Assembly (NCBI GenBank): GCA_963700865.1
Contig: CAVOZC010000001.1
Coordinates: 310,001 to 374,000, forward strand
Reading direction: 5' to 3'
DNA length: 64,000 bases
DNA from: CAVOGJ01 sp963700865
GTDB taxonomy: Bacteria; Planctomycetota; Planctomycetia; Pirellulales; Pirellulaceae
Part shown: in pieces, positions 45,093 through 54,752 of the stretch
Layout: every line of letters starts with the position of its first letter
How positions within the stretch are numbered: position 1 is the stretch's first letter
Notes under the pieces: model-generated
Seen by the model: only the letters and a program-made list of their open reading frames with translations
Told to the model about the DNA's origin: nothing
Databases searched by the model: none
Program-made: the position numbers and the translations under genes

Positions 45093-45128
45093 TCGTTCCC
45101 CGCGCTGGATGGCGGCTCGACCGCTGCC

Positions 45129-45543
45129 TCACGGTTCGACCGTGAACAGGAACTCGGTGCTTCCCGCGCCCACCTGGGCTCGGAGGGGCGTCGTTTCGGC
45201 CTCGGTGTAACGCCGCGGAATCGCCAGTTTTTGCTCGCGATAGTTCGACCAGACCTTGAGGACCACCCGATAGTCTCCGGCATCCGCTCCGTCGTGCGGC
45301 TGGTCCGTCATGAGCGAGAACGAGCCGTCAGGTGCGAGCGTCCCGCTGGCTGACTTGGGTGGCGCGGTGGCCGAAGATGCGGAGTCCGGCACGAACACAA
45401 TCGTGGCCATCTCTCCGGTCACCGGTTTTCCGCTCTCGTCCACCACCGTCCCGCGCACCGCGAAACGCCCCTCCCCGGCCGAATGGCAACCGAGCACCAG
45501 ACATAAGCCCATCAGCCAAGGACCGAAACGAAAGCGCGTGCAT
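45129..45543 (-). CDS. Small lipoprotein with a carboxypeptidase-regulatory-like beta domain
   Basis: The clear part (ATG 45512) starts MGLCLVLGCHSAGEGRF, where LVLGC is a lipobox. A transthyretin/carboxypeptidase-regulatory-like fold follows (VRGTVVDESGKPVTGEMATI, SASGTLAPDGSFSLMTD, GDYRVVLKVWSNYREQKLAI). Such small lipoproteins often accompany DUF1559 genes in planctomycetes, and this one directly follows such a gene. ATG 45543 has AGGGGAATAGG next to it and reads MHALSFRS. Dropping one C near 45518 would join it to WLMGLCLVLGC as a full signal peptide, so a one-base error in the leader is likely. Confidence 0.75.
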
Positions 45544-45597
45544 CCTATTCCCCTGTCGGACCCTGCATCTCGGGCCGCCGAACGAAGAAGGCTTCCA

Positions 45598-46678
45598 CTA
45601 AAATGGCATCTCCTGGATCACCTGCCCGTCCGCACCGGCGATCAGCTTATCCCAGACGGTCATACGCTCGCCATTCGGCCCCCAGCTGCCGAACACACCA
45701 CTCGTCTCGACTTCATTCGTGAGAAAGTCGAGCGCTGCCATCGGCCATGCCCAGGACGACGCCACCGACATGCATGCTTCGCACCGTCGCCTGGTCGGCC
45801 CAATCATCCCCCGTATAATCCGGCATGCATTGGGTTTCGAGCAGGGCAGCATCCGTTGGCCTCGGACCGGCCACGTCATCGGCGTAAGCGTTGCACACGT
45901 TCGGACCGTTGTCGTCGCCGGTCGAGCCGTACCAGAAGAGCATGCTCGAACCGGCTTGTCCAAGTGCCCAGGTGCCGCGACGATCAAACTGAGTCACGCC
46001 GGCACGCACCTCGCCCAGCAAGATCGACTTCGTGGTCCCATCCGTAATGTTGCGGAGCTTGGCCGCCACGTTGGGTCCGATCACACCACGCCGCCGCCGA
46101 TCTTTCCAGCCGGGCGAATCGGGACCATAAATCCCGTCGGGACTGCGGATCAATAGAGGTCCATTGCCGCCGTTGGCCGCGTAATTGCCGCGGGCCCACA
46201 GCCGCTGCCCCGGCCAGAAAATCATCGGTTGGGAATTGAAGGCATCGGTGGGACATTTCATCGTGCTGATGTCGGTCAAGCGGGCCGGTTGGTTCACCGC
46301 GTCCGAGATGAAGGCATCAAAATCAAACTTGTCATAGACGGCCTGCTCTTCCATATAAGGCAACAACAGGATCGCCCAGTTGGGCCCCATGCTGGTCAGC
46401 GTCGCGGGGTTGGTTCCCACCGGATACTCAAAGCCAATGGGAAAACTGCCGTTTGCCGATTCGTAATTCAGCAATCCCAGACTCAACTGGCGAAGATTGT
46501 TGATGCACTGACTGCGACGAGCCGCCTCGCGGGCGGTCTGGACCGCTGGCAGCAGAAGCGCCACCAGGATGCCAATAATGGCAATCACAACCAGCAGTTC
46601 CACCAGCGTAAAGCCGCGAGTGGGACGAGGCTTGCCAAAGCAGAGTCTTCCGAGAACGTCGCCGGGGAATCGCATCAT
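45598..46678 (-). CDS. DUF1559 prepilin-like protein, frameshifted near the C-terminus
   Basis: About 360 residues. The type IV pilin-like N-terminus is [20 protein letters not shown] followed by [20 protein letters not shown], with the peptidase site G-F and conserved Glu. It then has the planctomycete DUF1559 domain ([55 protein letters not shown]). The frame ends early at 45713, but dropping one C near 45733 gives [20 protein letters not shown] and a stop at 45598, the usual ending. Planctomycete genomes encode many paralogues, probably secreted through a type II-like machine. A lipoprotein gene follows on the same strand. Confidence 0.92.
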
Positions 46679-47171
46679 CGCACCGCCATTCGTGGAGAGG
46701 TGACTTGGCGACGATCAACCGCAACGGAGCATGCTTGCCGCCGGCGATAGTATAACCCGAATCGTCGGCGAATCGACGGCGGAGTTGGCAAAATGGTTGC
46801 GGCCCCTGGCGTCGATCCACGGTTTCCCTACACCACAACAAAATCGTAGGGCAGCGGAGGGGAACGCTCTGATCCGAGGTTCAGAACACAGCCACCGCGC
46901 GCACGAAAGACACGAATGCGGGCCGATCGGCCCTTTCGCACATGCGGATCGCCATCCCGCAAACTCCTTCCAACCGGAAAAGCAGACCGGGTGGCAGTCG
47001 GCCGGTTCGGTTGCCATCGAGTAATGCTCGAAGGGCTCGCCTCGGCACAACGCCTCAGTGATCACCGATGGCTCGATCACCTCGGTGATCTCCGTGATCT
47101 CTGTGGCTAATCGCAACCAGCAAGGACGGCTCGCCCCGACACATTCTCCCGGCGGGGGCGACTCATTGGAT
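46679..47171. other. Gene-free intergenic region with short dispersed repeats
   Basis: 493 bases without a gene. It contains a tract of repeated GTGATC/GATCAC words at about 47058-47106 and a segment near 46897-46916 (GCGCACGAAAGACACGAATG). Both are similar to dispersed intergenic words that yield spurious peptide runs such as ATEITEITEVIE in planctomycete genomes. Confidence 0.5.
47058..47106. repeat. GTGATC-rich intergenic repeat
   Basis: GTGATC occurs three times and GATCAC or ATCACC twice within 49 bases (GTGATCACCGATGG, GATCACCTCGGTGATCTCC, GTGATCTCTGTGG). Inverted overlap of these words can form hairpins. It is non-coding. Confidence 0.55.
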
Positions 47172-48567
47172 TTACCCTCCCAGTTCATCGAAGTCTAAAC
47201 GGTAGAGAATCTGGTTATAGTCGTGACGGGGAGTCGCACACTTGGTGCCTGAAAACGTTTTCGTGTAGGTCGCCTCAAAGATCAGAAACGACGCGTCGGG
47301 TTCAGTGAATTCAGGATGCATGAGTGGATTGTAAAACGAGTAATTGGCATGCGTCACGACCTTGACGGCATCCTTCCAAGGACCCGTTGGTGCGTCGGCC
47401 TCCGCGTACCAAAGCTCGCCCAACATGGAAGGCTGGCCATGGATCTGGCAAAAGATCGAGATCCATTTCCCGCGATGAGGATTCCACGCAACCGACCCGC
47501 TATGGGGTGTAATCTTCTCTTTCGTTCCTTGAGTCAGAACGACCGTTTGAGGTTCCAGGGCCTGCCACGAATCCGGGTCGCTCCAACCCTCGAATGTGGC
47601 CGGGATTCGAAGCGTTGGAAACGGGTCGCCAAACAGCACGAACTCTCGTCCCGCATCGTCCTTCCAGCGCACGGGGTGACCGCCCGGCACTGGGAGCGGC
47701 TGGCCACCATCCACGGACTGATTCCACAACACGCGTAGCTTTTCAAACTGGTCGGTGTCATCGTTCCACACACACAAACCTTGTTCGTAGGTTTCCAGTG
47801 GCGGTTTGATCTTCGCGTAGGTCGCGACAAGATGTGGCTTGCCGGTCCGATCGTGAAGACTCACGTAACCGCCAAGCCACGTGGGACCGTCACCCGGCAT
47901 TTGAGCCACATTGCGGGGCATCCCTTTCACGTCCGTGAAGTAATCGAATCGCAAATCGACGGGCGGCTCGAACTTGGTGAGTGGCCGCAGTCTGGTCGTC
48001 GCTCCGGACATATGAAACAGCCCCAAAGGATAGGCAGGGATCACCGTGTCGCCCCAACCCCAATAGAGTCTTCCGTTGTACTCGGCAACTTGAACACTGT
48101 CGCACCCGAGGATGCCTTGCTCGGTCCAATCGAGTTTCAATCCCAGCTTCTGGCTCTCGCCGAACAATCCGCCGCCAGTGATGCGTCCGAGTCGCTTCGC
48201 CGGCAGTTGCCTTTGGACCTTGACGATTAGTGTTAGCGCCCGGTCGCGGGGTCAGCCGCACACCTGCCATGCCAAAACCATCCCGTGGCACACCGTAACC
48301 ATGTCCCTCGACGGAGAACCAAGTCTCCCGATTCATCAATTCGGGCAGATCAAAAGCGATCACGCCGGCGTTGTCGCTGACGAAGCGAACATGATGCGTC
48401 GTCTGCAGCTCAACCAAGGGCACCGGCCATCCGTTTTCTTCGTCCACCAGATCAATACGACACGGCTCGCCAGCAAAGCTGTAACCACCGATCAGGCCAT
48501 AGGCGATCGCGACCATGACCGAATGGACCCAATCATATGGACAACGACGAAGGCCAGAGTATTTCAT
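47172..48567 (-). CDS. Exported hypothetical protein, DUF4185-like, frameshifted
   Basis: About 465 residues when joined. The N-terminal signal peptide lies around MVAIAYGLIGGYSFAG. A carboxypeptidase-regulatory-like beta domain follows (CRIDLVDEENGWPVPLVELQ, DNAGVIAFDLPELMNRETWF). The frame breaks near 48235, where RLTPRPGA in one frame meets LTLIVKVQRQLPAKRLGRIT in the next. The long C-terminal domain reads DSVQVAEYNGRLYWGWGDTV, GPTWLGGYVSLHDRTGKPHL and WYAEADAPTGPWKDAVKVVT. This looks like a five-bladed propeller related to DUF4185 or glycosyl-hydrolase-43-type folds, but that is tentative. ATG 48567 is one option; ATG 48516 also gives a signal peptide. Confidence 0.65.
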
Positions 48568-48732
48568 ACGTTCATGTCCACAAATGGCGTGGGGCAGATC
48601 CCGGGACGTCCAATGCGGATTGCAGGACTCCGCATACCGAAACCGCGAGATGTTGCCAGAGTCGCATTTTTTGGCTCCCATCACAACGGCCGAGCGAACG
48701 GGTTCGCCGCGGGCGTACGTGTTGGTTGGCGT

Positions 48733-48757
48733 GGGGAGGGAGTTCACCGGACGGCGG
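48733..48757 (+). repeat. 25-bp direct repeat, left copy
   Basis: Begins GGGGAGGGAGTTCACCGGAC and is identical to 49341-49365. About 22 further bases to the right are partly alike (GCTGTGAAAGGCGCAA versus CCTGCGAAAAACGCAA). Confidence 0.85.
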
Positions 48758-48841
48758 GCGGCACGCTGTGAAAGGCGCAACCAAACTTCCTTCGTGTCCT
48801 TCGTGGTTCCCTGCTGAACCGCTGGTAACCCTAACGAGGTG

Positions 48842-48869
48842 GACCCCCCCGAGCTTGCTCGGGGGTGAA
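48842..48869 (-). repeat. Inverted single copy of the palindromic element
   Basis: Reverse complement of the core of the tandem units at 49040-49288 (CCCCCGAGC/GCTCGGGGG with flanking TTCA and GGTC). It lies 170 bp to the left of the array. Confidence 0.8.
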
Positions 48870-49039
48870 CGCGGTCGCTGGCTAAGCGCGCCCGCGACAG
48901 CCCGGCTATCGGTCGAGCCAAAGACGTGATCTCGACACGAGTTCTCCGAGACCGAAACCCGAAGGAGTGGCCTCGGATCCCGCACACGCAGCGACGTCGC
49001 TCGCTCGGCCCCAACAGGCGTCCGCTGGCGCTTTTAGCA

Positions 49040-49288
49040 GCCGATGACCTCATTCACCCCCGAGCAAGCTCGGGGGGGTCTATCTTTCTTTGCCGATGAC
49101 CTCATTCACCCCCGAGCAAGCTCGGGGGGGTCTATCTTTCTAGCCGATGACCTCATTCACCCCCGAGCAAGCTCGGGGGGGTCTATCTTTCTAGCCGATG
49201 ACCTCATTCACCCCCGAGCAAGCTCGGGGGGGTCTATCTTTCTTAGCCGATGACCTCATTCACACGCCCGAGCTAGCTCGGGGAGGTC
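49040..49288 (+). repeat. Five tandem 51-52-bp units, each with a palindromic core
   Basis: Units start at 49040, 49092, 49143, 49194 and 49246. Each opens GCCGATGACCTCATTCAC, then has the palindrome CCCCCGAGC-AA-GCTCGGGGG and a tail TCTATCTTTCT. The first four are nearly identical; the fifth is diverged (GCCCGAGCTAGCTCGGGGAG). The entire unit repeats, so there are no unique spacers. Confidence 0.92.
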
Positions 49289-49340
49289 GAGCCGCATCGG
49301 GCTACCGCGTCTAGCCAGCCACTCCATCAGCTTTCCCGGG

Positions 49341-49365
49341 GGGGAGGGAGTTCACCGGACGGCGG
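49341..49365 (+). repeat. 25-bp direct repeat, right copy
   Basis: Identical to 48733-48757; the two bracket about 580 bp of repeats. It ends 24 nt before the fdhA stop codon region. Confidence 0.85.
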
Positions 49366-49389
49366 TCCGCAGCCTGCGAAAAACGCAAA

Positions 49390-52140
49390 TCACGCCGAGG
49401 ACTCGCCGCCACGGGCCGGCTGCCATCGTTCGACTCGCACCGCACATACCTTGTACTCGCCGGTCTGTGTCACAGGATCACCCGCGTCGTTTGTGAGCAG
49501 GTTGGCTCGGGATTCGGCAAAGTGCAAGGGCATCCAGGTACAACCCGGCCGCACCCGCGGTGAAATCCAGGCCTCCGCCCGCACCGAACCCCGCCGGGAC
49601 GCCACCGTCACCGTATCGCCATGCTCGATGCCCAATCTCCGGGCATCGCGTCGATGGAGTTCAATGAAGTTGCCTCGCTGCTTGGCCACGGGTCCCGCAT
49701 CCCGCCGGGTTTGCGTCCCGGCGTTGTAGTGATACAGGGTACGGCCGGTCGACAGGACGAGCGGAAATTCGTCATCCGGCAATTCGGCACTTGGTCGGTA
49801 CTCGACTGGTTGAAACGGCGCCCGACCAATCAGCGGTCCATCGCGGTGCAACGTCGGGGTCCCCTCGTGCAGGGAATCGGGACACGGCCATTGCAATCCC
49901 CGCGGGCGGGCGTCCAGCCGCTCGTGAGAGATGCCCGCAACCTTGGGCGTGAGCGCCGCCATTTCCGCAAAAACCTCGTCGGGGCCATTGTAATGGGGCA
50001 TCGGATAGCCGGCGGCGCGAGCGATATCGCAGAGGATCATCCAATCGGCACGCGCCTGCCCTGGCGGCGACACGGCTTGTCGCACCCGCTGCACGCGACG
50101 ATCGCTGTTCGTGAAAACACCATCCTTTTCGGCAAAGCAAGCACCCGGCAGAACGACATCCGCGAAACCGGTCGTGACGTTATGGAAGATCTCCTGGCAG
50201 ACGAGAAACTCGCAATGCTCGTTCATCCCCTGTTCGACCTTCGAGACATTCGGTTCCGAAATGATGATGTCTTCGCCCATCACGTACAAACCGCGAATCT
50301 TGCCCCGCTGCAGTTCCTTCATCATGACATTGAGATTCAGTCCGTCATGAGGTGACAGGTCGCAACCCCAGGCCTGTTCGAACTTGGCACGAACGCCCGG
50401 ATCGGTCACCGGCTGATAACCGGGATAATAGATCGGCGTGGCGCCGGCATCGTTGGCACCTTGCACATTATTCTGCCCGCGCAACGGATTCATACCGGCC
50501 GACGGTACGCCCAGGTGACCGGTCATCAGCACCAGGTTGGCGAGCGCATACACGTTATCGGTACCGTGGGTATGTTCCGTGATACCCAGCGTATAGTAGA
50601 TGCCCGCCTTCCGTGTGGTCGCGTACAGGCGTGCCGTCCACTCAATGTCCTCGGCCGGCACGCCCGTGATTTGTTCGGCCGCCGCCGGCGTATAGGCGGC
50701 GACGGTCTCGGCGACTTGCTCGAAACCGGACGTATGGCGGTCGATAAAGGCCCGATCGGCCAACCCGTCACGGATAATGACGTGAGCCATGGCATTCAGC
50801 AGCCAGACATCGGTCCCGGGGCGCAACTGCAAGTGCTTTTCGGCCACGCCGGCCATCCAGATGGCTCGCGGGTCGGCCACGACCAGCCGCGAACCGTTTC
50901 GCACGGCACGCTTCATCTCCATGGCGATGATCGGATGCGCCTCGGAGGTATTCGACCCGATCACGAACATCATGTCGGTGTCACGAATCTCGTCGATCGC
51001 GTTCGTCATGGCCCCCGCACCAAACATGGTCACCAGACCGGCGACCGTGGGCGCGTGTCACGTGGCGGCACATTGATGGATGTTGTTGGTGCCAAAGGCG
51101 GCCCGCGACAGCTTCTGCATCAGGTAATTTTCCTCACCCGTGCAGCGGCTGGACGAAATAAAACCAAGTGCATCGGCGTGATGCTTTTCCTTCACCCGCA
51201 GCAACCCGTCCGCCGCGAACTGAATCGCATCTTCCCAGGTGGTCGGCCGCAGTTGGCCATCGTCGCCACGCACGAGCGGTTCGGTGATGCGGTCGGGGTG
51301 ATGGATGAAGTCGTAGGCAAAGCGGCCCTTGACGCAGAGGTTGCCGTCGTTCAGCGTTTCTCCCGGCGGCGGGCTCGTGATCTTGATCACGCGGTCCTGC
51401 GAGACGTGCAGATCGAGCTGACAGCCGACTCCGCAAAAATTACATGTCGTTCGTGTCGTTTGCGTATCGGCCGGCAACACGTGTGGTGCCTTCTTCTCGA
51501 TCAGGGCACCGGTCGGGCACGTGTCGATACAGCCGCCACACAGCTCGCAAGTCGTATCGAGTAGACCTCGTTCCCCGGCGGTGGAGATCGTCGTTTCTCC
51601 ACCCCGATAGGCCAGCGTGATCGCGTTGACCGCCTCCACCTCATCGCAGTAACGGGTGCAGCGAGCGCAGAGGATGCACAATTGCGGATCGAATTGGATG
51701 TATGGGTTCTCATCGTGGTCGCGGCCGCGGCGCGGTGCGTGCACGGGTTCGAGCGGCAAGGGAGTCGTGTCGGCGGCTAAGGCACGCAACTGATTGCCGT
51801 TACCCGTTTCCACGGGGCGTCCTTCATCGTCGAGCGCATGATCGGCAAGGTACATGCCGTAGAGGATCTGCCGATGCCGCTCGATGCGGGGCGATTCGGT
51901 CGTCACCTCCATGCCGGGCGAGACAAGCCACGCACAACCAGGCTGCATGCGGCGTTGCCCCTTGACTTCGACCAGGCACACTCGGCAGGCTCCGGCCGGA
52001 GCCAACCGCGGATCGTGGCAAAGTGTGGGGATGCGGACCCCATTCCGCTCGGCCACCTGCAAGACGGTCTCGCCGGCCGAGGCACGGCACACCTGGCCAT
52101 TGAGGGTAATTTCGAAGATGGCTTCCACTTGATTGATCAT
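49390..52140 (-). CDS. fdhA: Formate dehydrogenase alpha subunit, selenocysteine-containing
   Basis: 916 residues including one Sec. It oxidises formate to CO2 at a molybdenum/tungsten bis-MGD centre. The N-terminus has a [2Fe-2S] domain (GVRIPTLCHDPRLAPAGACR, VCLVEV), a NuoG-like cluster region and a two-[4Fe-4S] segment (CILCARCTRYCDEVEAVNA; CELCGGCIDTCPTGAL). The molybdopterin domain starts TCNFCGVGCQLDLHVSQD. Codon 361 is TGA (51058-51060) in the exact active-site position: IHQCAAT-U-HAPTVAGL, like E. coli FdhF CCARV-U-HGPSVAGL. The frame is unbroken on both sides, and a SECIS-like hairpin follows 11 nt after the TGA. It would be miscalled as two genes. The domain set is that of soluble NAD-linked enzymes working with FdhB. 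Confidence 0.95.
51028..51046 (-). promoter_or_regulatory. Candidate SECIS element in fdhA
   Basis: Minus-strand GGTCGCC-GGTCT-GGTGACC: a 7-bp stem (one G-U) with a GGTCT loop, beginning after 11 nt following the Sec TGA. E. coli fdhF has the same 11-nt distance and a similar GGTCT-containing loop. The loop G residues are those recognised by SelB. Confidence 0.88.
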
Positions 52141-52228
52141 GCAAATTCCGCGACCCAGGACTAGTTGCGTGCCATCTCACCCTACCTCGTCAGTCTACTC
52201 TTTTCCAACCGCTGCTTCGAACCCTTAT

Positions 52229-53758
52229 TCAGGTCCCCTTCCCTGGACGCCTGGCGAATGCCTCGGGAAAATACTGGCGGGCCGATGTGAGCGGCTTGAA
52301 GGCGATCATTCCCAGACCGCAGATCGAGCCCTCTTCCATCTCCCAGCCGACATCCTCCGCCAGGGCCAACGTACCCGGGTCTCCCTGTGTGAGAAAACGG
52401 TCGACCTGACGTCTCAGGTACTGTGTACCAATGCGGCAGGGGGCGCATTGTCCGCAGCTTTCGCGCTCGAAAAATTCGGTCTGCCAGGCCGCCGCCTGCG
52501 CCATGTCGACCGTGTCGTTGAGCACCACGACGCCGGCACTGCCCAACATCGAGCCGACCTCGGCCAGATGCTTGTAATCGAGCGGCAGGTCACGGTAGCT
52601 CATCGGCAAGAAACCCGACGAGGCGCCACCGGGGCTGAAAGCCAGGGGTTGCCCCACATAGCCTCCCGCCTGTTCGACTAGTTCGTCGAGCGTGACACCA
52701 AGTGGCAACTCGAACACGCCCGGTCGCGCGACATGGCCGGAAAGGCAATAGAGCTTGCTGCCGGCCTCGGTGCGACCTTGCGCCCGAAACCAGGGGCCGC
52801 CGCGGTCAATGATCGACGGTACGCAGGCAATGGTCTCGACGTTATGCATCAGCGTCGGCTTGCCGCGAAACCCTTGCTCGGTGGGATAGGGTGGCTTCAA
52901 ACGAGGCATGCCGCGCTTCCCCTCCAACGACTCGAGCAGCGCCGTTTCCTCACCGCAGATATAGGCCCCGTGTCCCTTGGCGACGTGGACGACCAGATCA
53001 CCCAGATGTTCCTTGGCCTCTTCCAGGGCCGCCTGCAAGGCCCGGATCTCATTCGTGTACTCGCCGCGGATGTAGACAAAGATGTCGCGGGCACCGATCG
53101 CTTCGGCGGCAATCGCCAGTCCCGCCAGCATCTTGTGGCACTGCCGCAGAATGACTTCGCGATCCTTGAACGTTCCCGGCTCGCTCTCATCCGCGTTGCA
53201 GACGACGTAACGTTCCGTTTCGTTCTGTTCGCGGACGGCGGTCCACTTGAGATGTGCCGGAAAACCGGCTCCGCCGCGTCCCTGCAAGCCGGACTGTTCG
53301 AGCGCCTCGATGACCGCCCGCGGGCCCAGCGCGCGGGCCTTGTGGACGGCCGCATAATCGACCGTTGCCGGGCCCGACAGGTTGATCGGCAGGTTATCAT
53401 CCGCGGCCGTCACGCTGCGGGGCGCTTGCCCATAAGTGACCAAGTCGAGCGACTCGTCCAAGGTAGCCGGGGCGCGATCGCACTGGCCGAGACAGCTGAC
53501 CCGCTCGACCTCCTTGCCCGCGCTGACGATCTGCTCTGCCAATGTGTCCGCCCCCAGCATCTGGCAGGTCAAACCGTCGCAGACGCGGACGCGTCGCCCG
53601 GGTCGGTTGACGAGCGAGTAGAAGAGTCCCGTGCCCCAGATATCGGCCTCTGGAATGCCGGTTTGGGCGGAAATGTCGCGGACGGATTGTTCGGTCACAC
53701 CGCCGGCTTCCTCCAGCAGATCCAAAATGTGTTCCCGATTCGCGCCAAATGGTTGCAT
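52229..53758 (-). CDS. fdhB: Formate dehydrogenase beta subunit (NuoE-NuoF fusion type)
   Basis: 509 residues. The N-terminal 110 residues are a thioredoxin-like [2Fe-2S] NuoE domain (CDGLTCQMLG ... CLGQCDRAPA). The NuoF part carries the FMN/NADH-binding motifs GRGGAGFPAHLKW and GAYICGEETALLESLEGKRG, plus ESCGQCAPCRIGTQYLRRQV as the [4Fe-4S] site. It passes electrons from the alpha subunit to NAD+. ATG 53758 is preceded by AGGGAG. It lies 9 nt after fdhD and 88 nt before fdhA, so the three form an operon. Confidence 0.93.
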   Translation of the reverse strand: MQPFGANREHILDLLEEAGGVTEQSVRDISAQTGIPEADIWGTGLFYSLVNRPGRRVRVCDGLTCQMLGADTLAEQIVSAGKEVERVSCLGQCDRAPATLDESLDLVTYGQAPRSVTAADDNLPINLSGPATVDYAAVHKARALGPRAVIEALEQSGLQGRGGAGFPAHLKWTAVREQNETERYVVCNADESEPGTFKDREVILRQCHKMLAGLAIAAEAIGARDIFVYIRGEYTNEIRALQAALEEAKEHLGDLVVHVAKGHGAYICGEETALLESLEGKRGMPRLKPPYPTEQGFRGKPTLMHNVETIACVPSIIDRGGPWFRAQGRTEAGSKLYCLSGHVARPGVFELPLGVTLDELVEQAGGYVGQPLAFSPGGASSGFLPMSYRDLPLDYKHLAEVGSMLGSAGVVVLNDTVDMAQAAAWQTEFFERESCGQCAPCRIGTQYLRRQVDRFLTQGDPGTLALAEDVGWEMEEGSICGLGMIAFKPLTSARQYFPEAFARRPGKGT

Positions 53759-53767
53759 GCTTGCTCC

Positions 53768-54650
53768 CTACCCGACCGATGGTGCCATGTCCGCGATGCG
53801 AGGAAACCCGGCGTAGACGTTGAATCGCCGCGGCGACGCAAAGCCCACCAGGGTGACGTTGTTTTTCTCGAGCCAACTCGACCGCCAGACTGGATGGGGC
53901 TCCGACGGCCACCACCACGGGAATGCGGGCCACGACGGCCTTTTGCATGATCTCAAAGCTGGCCCGTCCACTAATCGTCATGACCGACCGCGACAGTGGA
54001 GCCGGATCGGTGAGAAGAAAGTGTCCGATCAGTTTGTCCACCGCGTTGTGTCGACCGATGTCTTCCCGCGTGGCCAGGATCTTTCCGGACGCCGTAAATA
54101 AGCCGGCGGCGTGGAGACCGCCTGTTTCGTCAAAGGCGGGTTGGCTGCCGCGGAGCGCCGCGGGTAACTGATGAATCACTGCGACCGCGACCGATGGCCC
54201 GCTGTCGGCCAACGGGGTGACCCCTTGGGCCGAGAGGGATTCCAGCGACGCCTTGCCGCAGACGCCGCAACTGGAAGTGGTGAAAAAATGACGTTGCAGA
54301 CGCAACGGATCGAAAGAAACGTCGGCCCGCAGGTCAACACGCACGATATTCCCCGAGGGTTGGCCGTCGGACAGCGTGCCACGACGCTCGATCTTCTCGA
54401 TGTCGTGGGGGCTCTTGATGATCGATTCGGACCAGAGAAATCCCACGGCCAGCTCATCATCCTGTCCTGGCGTCCGCATGGTGATCGACAGACTGCGGAG
54501 GACGCGTTGGGTGGCGGGCCCGAAGACGATCCGGAGCTCTAGCGGCTCCTCAACGGCCACGACATCCGCTGTCTCATGCGCTCCGTCCCCCGCATATCTG
54601 CGGATGGAAAACGGCTTCGTGGACTGCGGCGATGCGTCGGGCTGGTTCAT
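53768..54650 (-). CDS. fdhD: Formate dehydrogenase accessory sulfurtransferase FdhD, frameshifted at the end
   Basis: About 294 residues. It transfers sulfur from a cysteine desulfurase to the molybdenum cofactor of formate dehydrogenase. It carries the FdhD motif TTSSCGVCGKASLESL with the two functional cysteines, then GGLHAAGLFTASGKILATRE and DIGRHNAVDKLIGHFLL, and TISGRASFEIMQKAVVARIP. The frame overruns into a long spurious tail. Restoring one A in the AAAAA run near 53864 gives REKNNVTLVGFASPRRFNVY and a stop at 53768. It is first in the fdh operon, and its substrate FdhA is encoded two genes downstream. Confidence 0.92.
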
Positions 54651-54752
54651 ACGGCTATCTTAGCCGGTTCCCGCCGCTTTCAGAACCAAGATCGTATTGA
54701 TTTCGACAAGTGCCGCGGCGGGCTATTCCCAGTGTGCACCTCGAATAGCGGA

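Larger units (their letters stand above)
48568..49389. other. Repeat-rich, gene-free region
   Basis: 822 bases. It has a 25-bp perfect direct repeat at both ends (48733-48757 and 49341-49365), one inverted and five tandem copies of a palindromic element, and a TTCCTTCGTGTCCTTCGTGG motif near 48788. Frames across the repeats encode only repeated peptides and are not accepted as genes. Confidence 0.7.

Noticed and set aside
48871..49053. Protein-coding extension of the 47.2-kb gene to 49053
   Set aside because: The added residues derive from the repeat block and a repeated TTCGTGTCC word; ATG 48567 or 48516 gives a signal peptide.
49040..49288. CRISPR-like array of regular 51-52-bp units
   Set aside because: The entire unit repeats, including what would be the spacer, and there are no cas genes.
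51058..51060. A nonsense mutation or pseudogene in fdhA
   Set aside because: The TGA is exactly at the Sec position, the frame is intact on both sides and a SECIS-like hairpin follows.
50461..51564. 367-codon open frame opposite fdhA
   Set aside because: Antisense shadow of the molybdopterin domain with no family similarity.
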